In this document: piece after piece, positions 57,595 to 64,000 of the stretch
Position numbering within the stretch: the first letter of the stretch is position 1
Layout: the number at the start of each line of letters is the position of its first letter
Assembly: GCF_903645355.1 (NCBI RefSeq)
Contig: NZ_CAHJXR010000003.1
Location: 372,001-436,000 of the forward strand
Origin: Schaalia sp. Marseille-Q2122
GTDB taxonomy: Bacteria > Actinomycetota > Actinomycetes > Actinomycetales > Actinomycetaceae
Direction: 5' to 3'
DNA length: 64,000 nt
Position numbers and translations under genes: made by a program
The notes under the pieces: model-generated
Databases searched by the model: none
Told to the model about the DNA's origin: nothing
The model's input: only the letters and a program-made list of their open reading frames with translations

Positions 57595-57680
57595 GCGTCC
57601 TTGCCGGGGTTGGGTTGGCGTCCTTGCCGGGGTTGGGTTGGCGCCCTCGCCGGGGTTGGGTTGGCGCCTTTGTCGGGTTG
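57595..57680. repeat. 23-bp G-rich tandem repeat, about 3.7 units
   Basis: Units at 57595, 57618 and 57641, each containing GCCGGGGTTGGGTTG, then a partial unit to 57680. In the 397-bp gap upstream of purK; the GGGG-TT-GGG-TT-G pattern could form G-quadruplexes. No gene in this gap. Confidence 0.88.
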
Positions 57681-57870
57681 GCGACTTCGCCAGATGGCAC
57701 CTTCACCAGATGGTGCCTTTTCAGGGCAGCTTCTTTGTCGAGTCGCGAGTTGTTCCCGCATCGCTTCCCTCTGTCTTGGGCTGCCTGGGCTGCCGTGCTC
57801 TTATCGCCAGCATCCTCCTCTGCCTTCGCCCAGTCGGTGAACATACCTGCGAAAAACGCTGTGCTGACGC

Positions 57871-57876
57871 TAAGTT
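57871..57876 (+). promoter_or_regulatory. -10 element of purK
   Basis: TAAGTT, 6 nt, then GTG 57883. Confidence 0.45.
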
Positions 57877-57882
57877 GAAAGG

Positions 57883-59049
57883 GTGCATGTCGCAAAAACC
57901 AGCCCCCGCCCTGTTGTTGCCGTCATCGGAGGCGGCCAGCTCGCCCGCATGATGCAAGAAAGCGCGATCGCCCTCGGCATTGAATTGCGCGCCCTCGTCG
58001 AAGCCACCAACGGCTCCGCCGGACAATCCATCGTCGCCGCCCCCGCAGGCGCCCCAGCAGACATCGAAGCCGTCGGACGCATCGCAGCAGGTGCTGATGT
58101 TCTCACCTTCGAGCATGAGCATATTCCTGCCGCCACTTTCGAAGCCTTCGCTGCGCACCTGCCAATCCACCCCAGCCAGGGGGCACTCCTCTACGCCCAA
58201 GACAAGCTCGCCATGCGCGCGCGCCTGACTGAACTTGGTCTGCCATGCCCCGCGTGGGAGCGCATCGAAACTCCCGGCGACCTGCAGGCTTTCGGGGATG
58301 CTCAGGGGTGGCCCGTAGTCGTGAAAACTCCGCGTGGTGGCTATGACGGTCGCGGCGTGCGCCTCGTCAATGACGCCAATGGCGTCGACGACTGGCTGGC
58401 CGCTGGTGGCCCCCTCTTGGCTGAGGCGTGCGTTCCTTTCATCGGCGAGGTCGCCGCCCTCCTGGCCCGCCGCCCCTCCGGCGAGGTTCGCGCATGGCCC
58501 GTCGCGCAGACTGAACAGAGGGACGGTGTGTGCGCCGTGGTCACGGCTCCTGCCCCGAATCTCAGTGAGGAGTTGGGCGAGCAGGCTCAGGAGATTGCCG
58601 CGACCATTGCCCGCGAACTTGATGTCACGGGAGTGCTCGCTGTGGAAATGTTCCTCGCTCCGGGTGAGGATGGGCAGTTGCGATTGCTTGTCAACGAGTT
58701 GGCCATGCGCCCGCACAATTCGGGCCACTGGACGATTGAAGGCGCTGTGACCAGCCAATTCGAGCAGCACCTGCGCGCGGTGTTGGATCTGCCTCTGGGG
58801 GATACTTCGATGCGGGCGGAAGCTGCCGTCATGGTCAATCTCTTGGGTAGCGCCTATGAGGATCCGTCGCAGGGACTCACCGAAGCTATGAGCGTAGCTC
58901 CCGCAGCGAAGATTCACTTGTATGGCAAGGAAGTTCGTCCTGGTCGTAAGCTCGGCCATGTGACTGTCTGTTCTGATTCTCGCGAGTGGTCGCGTATAAC
59001 CGCCCACTCGGCGATTGCGGCGTTGTCGGGGCCGACGCTGGAAGGCTAG
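57883..59049 (+). CDS. purK: 5-(carboxyamino)imidazole ribonucleotide synthase
   Basis: ATP-grasp enzyme of purine synthesis, 388 aa. [106 protein letters not shown] and GRKLGHVTV. PurK normally continues after GHVT with 15-25 helical residues. Here [11 protein letters not shown] is encoded by a decayed copy of the interspersed palindrome (58981-59013), so the repeat has become the C-terminus. GTG 57883 is leaderless-like; ATG 57886 is also possible. Followed by purE, the usual pair. Confidence 0.92.
   Translation: MHVAKTSPRPVVAVIGGGQLARMMQESAIALGIELRALVEATNGSAGQSIVAAPAGAPADIEAVGRIAAGADVLTFEHEHIPAATFEAFAAHLPIHPSQGALLYAQDKLAMRARLTELGLPCPAWERIETPGDLQAFGDAQGWPVVVKTPRGGYDGRGVRLVNDANGVDDWLAAGGPLLAEACVPFIGEVAALLARRPSGEVRAWPVAQTEQRDGVCAVVTAPAPNLSEELGEQAQEIAATIARELDVTGVLAVEMFLAPGEDGQLRLLVNELAMRPHNSGHWTIEGAVTSQFEQHLRAVLDLPLGDTSMRAEAAVMVNLLGSAYEDPSQGLTEAMSVAPAAKIHLYGKEVRPGRKLGHVTVCSDSREWSRITAHSAIAALSGPTLEG
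58981..59013. repeat. Decayed palindrome copy forming the purK 3' end
   Basis: Left arm CGCGAGTGGTC intact, core GCGT-AT-AACC, right arm changed to GCCCACTCGGCG. In frame with purK. Confidence 0.8.
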
Positions 59050-59195
59050 GAGGCGTCCCCGCGCTCCCCTTGCCGGATCCGGATGCCCTCCCCTGCGCTA
59101 GTGCCCCGCTCAGCCCTTTCGCCTCTCAGCCCCTTTCAATTACCCGCTCGTCAGCCCCGCTAGTCGCCGCGCTAGCCGTCCTACCAGGAGAAACA

Positions 59196-59753
59196 ATGAC
59201 CACCGATCCTCGTTTTGTGGAACCTGAACTCACTGCCACCGGCCCTCATCCCGTGGTTGGCATTGTTATGGGCTCTGACTCTGACTGGCCGACGATGAAG
59301 GCCGCCGCCGATGCCCTCGCGGAATTCGGTATTGATGCCGAGGTCGGTGTTGTCTCTGCTCACCGCATGCCTGAGGACATGGTCACCTATGGCCGCGAGG
59401 CCGCCGCTCGTGGGCTGCGCGTCATTATCGCTGGGGCTGGGGGCGCCGCCCACTTGCCGGGCATGCTCGCTTCCTTGACGGAATTGCCGGTGATTGGCGT
59501 ACCTGTGCCGTTGAAGTATTTGGATGGTATGGATTCGCTGTTGTCGATCGTGCAGATGCCCGCTGGCGTGCCGGTGGCGACGGTGTCGGTGGGGGGTGCG
59601 CGTAATGCGGGCCTGTTGGCTGCTCGTATTCTTGCCGCTGGCGAGGGTGAGGCCGCCGAGAAGTTGCGCGAGAAAATGCGGTCATTCCAAAGTGAGCTTC
59701 GTCAGGTGGCGATGGATAAGGGGGCTGCGCTGGCTGCCCGCGTGTCTGCCTGA
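59196..59753 (+). CDS. purE: N5-carboxyaminoimidazole ribonucleotide mutase
   Basis: 185 aa; converts N5-CAIR to CAIR after Pur[128 protein letters not shown] carries all PurE class I motifs. ATG 59196 has CAGGAGA. The 146 bp between purK and purE hold no hairpin. Confidence 0.96.
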   Translation: MTTDPRFVEPELTATGPHPVVGIVMGSDSDWPTMKAAADALAEFGIDAEVGVVSAHRMPEDMVTYGREAAARGLRVIIAGAGGAAHLPGMLASLTELPVIGVPVPLKYLDGMDSLLSIVQMPAGVPVATVSVGGARNAGLLAARILAAGEGEAAEKLREKMRSFQSELRQVAMDKGAALAARVSA

Positions 59754-59853
59754 TTGCTCTTGTCGCGGTCGCGCCCTTGCGAATGTGGAGGGGCGCGGTT
59801 TCTGTGAGCGCCCCAGAAAACTGAACGTTTCCCGCGTGCTCCCTGAGTTTTTC

Positions 59854-59885
59854 CGCGAGTGGTCAGTTCGATGTGACCACTCGCG
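59854..59885. repeat. Interspersed palindrome, copy 31
   Basis: Core AGTT-CG-ATGT, with TTTTCC/GGAAA extension. Between purE and galE. Confidence 0.95.
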
Positions 59886-59938
59886 GAAATACAACAGGGG
59901 TTGGGGGATGGGATGTGACCTTGGACAACAAAACAGCG

Positions 59939-59944
59939 TAAAAT
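59939..59944 (+). promoter_or_regulatory. -10 element of galE, leaderless
   Basis: TAAAAT, 7 nt, then ATG 59952. No ribosome site. Confidence 0.6.
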
Positions 59945-59951
59945 TATCGAC

Positions 59952-60938
59952 ATGAGCATTCTTGTCACAGGCGGCGCCGGCTACATCGGCGCACACGTAG
60001 TCCGACTCCTTCAGCAGCGCGGCGACAAGGTGATCGTCGCCGACAACCTCTCCACCGGACGCGCCGACCGCATTGGGGACGCCGTCCTCGTCAATGTCGA
60101 CGTCGCCTCCGACAAAGCCCGCACCCTCCTGGCCAACGTCATGGTTGACGAGGACGTTGAGGCCGTCATCCACTTCGCCGCGCGAAAGCAGGTGGGTGAA
60201 TCCGTCGAGCGCCCCGCCTGGTACTACCAGCAAAACGTTGGCGGCCTGGCCAATATTCTCATGGCCATGGGAGAAACCGGCGTCGATAAGATGATCTTCT
60301 CCTCCTCAGCGGCCGTCTACGGCATGCCTCCGGTTGAGGTTGTCTCTGAGGATATTGAGAAGCGCCCCATCAATCCCTACGGTGAAACCAAACTCATTGG
60401 GGAGTGGATGATGGCCGACTGTGAGCGCGCATGGGGCCTGAACTGGATTGGTCTGCGCTACTTCAATGTCGCTGGCGCAGGTTGGCCAGACCTTGCTGAC
60501 CCCGCTGTGCTCAACCTCGTTCCCATGGTGCTTGATCGCCTTGCCCGCGGTGACTCGCCAAAGATCTTCGGCGCTGACTACGACACCCCTGATGGCACCT
60601 GCATCCGCGATTACATTCATGTGATGGATTTGGCTGAGGCTCACATCTTCGCCATGGACGCCCTCGATAAGGGAAAGCCCGAACACCGTTCCTTCAATGT
60701 GGGTACGGGCGTGGGTACCTCTGTGCGTGAAATTATTGACGGTCTGCGCCGTGTTTCTGGTTGGGACTTCCCCGTTGAAGAACTCGAACGCAGGGCCGGC
60801 GACCCGCCTCAGCTGATTGGCGATACTACGAATATCACTGTTGACCTGGGCTGGAAGGCGAACTTGGGCGTGGAGGAGATCCTTGAGTCCGCGTGGGAGG
60901 GGTGGCAGCAGGGGCCGCGAAGGATTGATGTGCCCTAG
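59952..60938 (+). CDS. galE: UDP-glucose 4-epimerase
   Basis: Extended short-chain dehydrogenase, 328 aa. NAD-binding ILVTGGAGYIGAHVVRLLQQRG, DNLSTGR, VIHFAARKQVGESVERPAWYYQQNVGGLANIL, the SSSAAVYG Ser and the YGETK catalytic Tyr-Lys, RYFNVAGA, and DGTCIRDYIHVMDLAEAH, standard GalE order. Interconverts UDP-Glc and UDP-Gal for polysaccharide synthesis or galactose use. Leaderless promoter directly upstream. Converges on the LCP genes. Confidence 0.94.
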   Translation: MSILVTGGAGYIGAHVVRLLQQRGDKVIVADNLSTGRADRIGDAVLVNVDVASDKARTLLANVMVDEDVEAVIHFAARKQVGESVERPAWYYQQNVGGLANILMAMGETGVDKMIFSSSAAVYGMPPVEVVSEDIEKRPINPYGETKLIGEWMMADCERAWGLNWIGLRYFNVAGAGWPDLADPAVLNLVPMVLDRLARGDSPKIFGADYDTPDGTCIRDYIHVMDLAEAHIFAMDALDKGKPEHRSFNVGTGVGTSVREIIDGLRRVSGWDFPVEELERRAGDPPQLIGDTTNITVDLGWKANLGVEEILESAWEGWQQGPRRIDVP

Positions 60939-60984
60939 ATTGCGCGCTCTGCGAGGGCGTTCAGCCTCATTGCCGGAAGTACAA

Positions 60985-61017
60985 CTGTGGGTCAATGTCA
61001 CTGACATTGACCCACAG
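60985..61017. terminator. Bidirectional hairpin between galE and the LCP gene
   Basis: 16-bp perfect stem (60985-61000 with 61002-61017) around one base: practically a 33-bp palindrome, unrelated to the interspersed repeat. Confidence 0.75.
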
Positions 61018-61071
61018 TGTGTGATGCCGATAGCTCCCGCAGTGAAGCACCGTGGTGAGGCCCGAAACAGC

Positions 61072-62733
61072 CTAGAGTAGCTCTTGTGTGAAGGCCTCCG
61101 GAGTGAGGGTGCCCTCACGCAGGGCGGTGAAAAAGTCTGGTGCAGTGTCGTCAACGAGGCGGACCGCTGAGCCCGATGGTGTTTCGTAGGCAAGGCTGTC
61201 TAGCGGGGGCGTGCCTGTGAGTCCCTCGTTATTTGCCTGACGGATGGCTAAAACAAGCCTGCCAATGTCAAGGACTGAGGTGTCTTGGTCGACGGTGAGA
61301 GCGCTACTTCCAGCTCTTCCGAGCCGCCAGGCGGAGACAGGATTGAGAAGCGTTGAGGGAGACAAAGCAGTCTTGATGGTCTGGGACACGACCTGTCGTT
61401 GGCGCTGCGCACGGCCAATATCACCCAAGGGATCTGAATAGCGCATACGAGAGAAGGCAAGGGCAGTGGTCCCGTCGGAGAGGTGGCATCCCGCCTGCCA
61501 GTGGAGTCCAGAGAATTCATCGTTGACGTCGGCGTCGTAGCAAAGCTCCACGCCTCCAACGGCATCAACGATACGTCCAACCCCTCCCATGCCGATTTCG
61601 ACGTAGTGATCGATAGTGAGTCCGCTGAGGGTTTCGACGGTGGAGACAAGCTCAGGGGCTCCGCCGTAGGCGTAGGACGCATTGAGCTTATCCCAGTCTC
61701 CTGTTGGGAGTTCTACCCATGTGTCACGCGGGAGGGAAACGGTGCTGGCCTGGCCATTGGGGGCGAGGTGTACGAGCATGATGGAGTCTGCCCGCTGTCC
61801 CTCGGTGCCGTCGTTGACAGCACCATCTTCGCGGGAATCTGACCCTGCGAGGAGGAATGTGGTGCCGGGAGTGTCCGGCGCTCCACTGAGGCCGTCGGTG
61901 CGGCCAAGGTGGGCGTTAGCGTCCGTGACGAGGAAAAGCGGCCATGCTATCAGCAAGGCGGTAAGGACAAGGAGGGGGAGAAGGCGACGCTTTCGGGAAC
62001 GAGGCCGTGGCGCTTGGCGAGGAGGCGCAGAAGCGGCTGACGCATGCGGGTGGGTGGCATGTGTCCGCTGGTGTTGAGTCTGGGTTCTCATTGCGGTCGC
62101 AGGCCGTTGGGTGATGGGGGGAGTGCCATATGGGGTGTCGGTATCGGAGGAGCGGAGGGTGTGAAACTGCCGCTGAGGGAGAAAAGATGGAGGTTGGCGG
62201 AAAACAGGAGACGGGGTGTGCGTTGTCTCTGGGCTGTTGGCATCAGTGGGGGTAGCCTCGCGTGTCCTTGAGGGCGGTACAACAGATCGGCGACGAGGCA
62301 CACGCGGCGGGTAGGCGGGGGCGCGATGAGGAACGCCGCGTGGTTCTTCTGAACGCCGCGTATCTGCATGGGTGCGTTCAGTTCGCTTGACGGCGGGAGG
62401 TAGGGGAGGGCTGAGTGGCGGGGGAAGGACGCTCATGGCTGGAGCCACTGCCTTGGTGGGAGGAGGAGGATTGCCCGATGACGGGAGATGACCCGAGGGC
62501 GTGCCGTCTTGCCGTGCGGGAGATAGGGGAGCGACTCCTCTCTGGGAGAGTCGGCGCGGCCCATGACCTTCTTGGGATACGGGGCGTGAAGGGCGGATAG
62601 GATTCGGTTCTGGCGAGTGCGATGAAGAAACGGCTGCATCTTCGGCTCGACGCGATGGACGCTCCACGGGGTTTTCTCTTTCACGTGGAGGGAAAGAGGG
62701 CGGGGGGTCAAGAGGCGCCATCATATTTGTCAC
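61072..62733 (-). CDS. LytR-CpsA-Psr (LCP) family cell-wall glycopolymer ligase
   Basis: 553 aa. Residues 1-245 are a very Pro/Arg/Ser/Thr-rich cytosolic region; a membrane helix follows (LLPLLVLTALLIAWPLFLV); then the extracytoplasmic LCP domain: FLLAGSDSREDGAVNDG, RADSIMLVHLAPNGQASTVSLPRDTWVELP, YAYGGAPELVSTVETLSGLTIDHYVEIGMGGVGRIVDAVGGVELC, and ALAFSRMRYSDPLGDIGRAQRQRQVV (conserved Arg residues contacting the polyprenyl pyrophosphate). It attaches anionic polymers to peptidoglycan or protein. Starts 1 bp after the upstream LCP gene's stop: one operon. Confidence 0.92.
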   Translation of the reverse strand: MTNMMAPLDPPPSFPPRERENPVERPSRRAEDAAVSSSHSPEPNPIRPSRPVSQEGHGPRRLSQRGVAPLSPARQDGTPSGHLPSSGNPPPPTKAVAPAMSVLPPPLSPPLPPAVKRTERTHADTRRSEEPRGVPHRAPAYPPRVPRRRSVVPPSRTREATPTDANSPETTHTPSPVFRQPPSFLPQRQFHTLRSSDTDTPYGTPPITQRPATAMRTQTQHQRTHATHPHASAASAPPRQAPRPRSRKRRLLPLLVLTALLIAWPLFLVTDANAHLGRTDGLSGAPDTPGTTFLLAGSDSREDGAVNDGTEGQRADSIMLVHLAPNGQASTVSLPRDTWVELPTGDWDKLNASYAYGGAPELVSTVETLSGLTIDHYVEIGMGGVGRIVDAVGGVELCYDADVNDEFSGLHWQAGCHLSDGTTALAFSRMRYSDPLGDIGRAQRQRQVVSQTIKTALSPSTLLNPVSAWRLGRAGSSALTVDQDTSVLDIGRLVLAIRQANNEGLTGTPPLDSLAYETPSGSAVRLVDDTAPDFFTALREGTLTPEAFTQELL

Positions 62734-64000
62734 TCAGGATTTTGGCGGGCATTGAGGGATTGAGGGGGTCTCAGCCTCGCTAGCAGGGGATTGCTGGTCC
62801 TGTGTTTGGGGAGAAGCAGTCGCGTCGTCAGCAGGGGCGGCGTCGGCTGCGCCAGCTGTGGTGTCGGCTTGTCCGTCGGCTGCGGCGTCGGGATTTGCCG
62901 GAGTGTTGAGGATCTCAGGAACTGTGACTTCCATGCCGTTGCCGTCAGTGTACGTTGATCCTGCTGGGAAAGGCTCGTCGTTACGGAGGGCACGCCAGAT
63001 ATCTTCAGCTTCGTACTCGGAGGCGAGAACGCGGTTGTGATCGTCAGGGTTGGGGTATGTTGGCATCGTCATGAGCTGGATATTGGCTCGCTCTATCCCT
63101 GAGAGCGATAACAAGAGGCCCATGTCGGCGTTGAAATCCGAGAGGTTCGGTGAGGTGTTCACCGCTTGGAGAGAGGATTTGACGAAGGCGAGGACGGAGG
63201 GGAACTCCGTGACGAAGTTCTTAGAGAAGAGTTCTCGGAGCATCGCAGCAACGAGTTTTTGCTGTCGGCCGATGCGGCTTAGGTCTGAACCGTCGCCAAC
63301 GCCGTAGCGTGCGCGAGAGAAAGCCAGGGCTGTTGAACCATCAAGTTTCATGCAGCCTTCGGGGATATAGAGCTCGAGGGTGTCGTCGTTGACCGGCTCA
63401 TCAAAGTAGTACCAGATTCCCCCCAGAGCATTCACCATGCCGGTGAACCCCCGGAAATCGGTGAGGACGAATGCGTCGATACTCAAACCGGTGAGGTACT
63501 CGGTCGCGCGCTGTGTGCATGCGATTCCTGCGGCGGTGTTGTCGGTGACAGCACCGGTGGAGAATGAGGAGTTGAACATTCCCGTGTAGGGAGAGGTCTC
63601 GACATTATTGGCGTTGATGCACGAGGGGATGTCGGTGACGAGGTCGCGCGGGATCGAGACAAATTGGATGCGGGTGCGATCTGCGGAGATATGGGCGACC
63701 ATGGTCGCGTCAGAATGGATGGTGTCGATTTCTTCGACATCCCCATATTCATCCGTGCCCTGGTCGTAGCGGGAATCAATATTCGCGATGAGAATGTTGA
63801 GTGCGCGCCCTTCAAAAGCATCGGATGGTAGCTGAGGGGATGGGGGAGCATCCAATGAATCTTTGAGGAAGGCTGAGGCGTCAATGGAGTTGTCGGCGAC
63901 CTGGTGAACGAGGTCGCGATAGATGAAGCCAGTCGTTGAGGAGATGAACAGTCCGGCTGCCATAAAAAAAGCGGTGACCGAGCGTAGCGCGCCAAAGCGA
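62734..64000 (-). CDS. Second LCP-family ligase, 5' end beyond the window
   Basis: The frame is open to the window edge; residues encoded at 63964-64000 (RFGALRSVTAFF) extend the hydrophobic N-terminal helix, so the ATG at 63963 is internal. LCP features: ALNILIANIDSRYDQG, DATMVAHISADRTRIQFVSIPRDLVTDIP, YLTGLSIDAFVLTDFRGFTGMVNALGGIWYYFDEPV, ALAFSRARYGVGDGSDLSRIGRQQKLV. The C-terminal tail is Ala/Asp/Pro-rich. Tandem LCP paralogues are common in Gram-positive wall clusters. Confidence 0.9.
   Translation of the reverse strand, partial: RFGALRSVTAFFMAAGLFISSTTGFIYRDLVHQVADNSIDASAFLKDSLDAPPSPQLPSDAFEGRALNILIANIDSRYDQGTDEYGDVEEIDTIHSDATMVAHISADRTRIQFVSIPRDLVTDIPSCINANNVETSPYTGMFNSSFSTGAVTDNTAAGIACTQRATEYLTGLSIDAFVLTDFRGFTGMVNALGGIWYYFDEPVNDDTLELYIPEGCMKLDGSTALAFSRARYGVGDGSDLSRIGRQQKLVAAMLRELFSKNFVTEFPSVLAFVKSSLQAVNTSPNLSDFNADMGLLLSLSGIERANIQLMTMPTYPNPDDHNRVLASEYEAEDIWRALRNDEPFPAGSTYTDGNGMEVTVPEILNTPANPDAAADGQADTTAGAADAAPADDATASPQTQDQQSPASEAETPSIPQCPPKS

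Noticed and set aside
57721-59007. 428-codon minus-strand open frame opposite purK
   Set aside because: Shadow frame; PurK motifs on the plus strand are complete.
559-59885. CRISPR array
   Set aside because: The repeats are numerous but scattered singly through gene gaps, with no regular spacers and no cas genes.

Overview
High-GC Gram-positive chromosome. The gene order (DUF501-ppx, fdxA-dapC, dapD, purK-purE, a CmtR-type metal sensor, leaderless promoters, an LAxTG-anchored surface nuclease, a treS-maltokinase pair) and protein similarity point to the Actinomycetaceae, most like Actinomyces/Schaalia. The species cannot be fixed from the window alone.

Layout. 1-16.8 kb is core housekeeping: DUF501, ppx, nhaA, a tRNA-Leu, Bax-inhibitor-like protein, FKBP isomerase, msrA, AI-2E-type permease, greA, hemolysin III-like protein, cis-prenyltransferase, sugar kinase, xseB/xseA, ispH, ychF. 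16.82-26.36 kb is an integrated mobilizable element inserted in the last codons of ychF. It carries a serine integrase broken by one in-frame stop, an iteron-rich putative origin, an ArdA-like gene, a cmtR-cadD cadmium cassette, a mobilization operon (relaxase, MobC and overlapping small genes), a P4-type primase/helicase and an excisionase-like HTH protein. The authentic ychF tail and its terminator survive at the right end, so both attachment sites can be read. 26.4-38.4 kb is a carbohydrate/accessory zone: MerR regulator, SnoaL protein, an AAA ATPase with a tandem-repeat leader, maltokinase, treS, LacI regulator, a sugar-binding lipoprotein, a malF/malG-like chimeric permease, an esterase. 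38.4-64 kb returns to core genes: cdd, LAxTG nuclease, GNAT, membrane proteins, mutarotase, AbiEi/DUF559 protein, typA, fdxA-dapC, gltA, dapD, maf, adenylate cyclase, a two-component system, purK/purE, galE and two LCP ligases.

The most striking feature is an unnamed interspersed inverted repeat. It has invariant 11-bp arms (CGCGAGTGGTC / GACCACTCGCG) around a 10-bp core. I count 31 full copies in about 41 kb of core DNA (roughly one per 1.3 kb, nearly every intergenic gap) and none between 15.64 and 38.43 kb. Cores are built from six tetramers used on both sides of a CG/CT/AG centre. Two copies lie in frame inside genes (dapC, mutarotase), and a decayed copy forms the 3' end of purK. Solo half-sites carry an extra TGTCAGACA-type flank.

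Five genes (nhaA, yccA-like, xseA, the sugar-binding protein, the permease) each need exactly one extra base to restore a full-length protein. This looks more like systematic base loss in the assembly than biology. The integrase stop codon and the permease fusion are different kinds of change and may be real.
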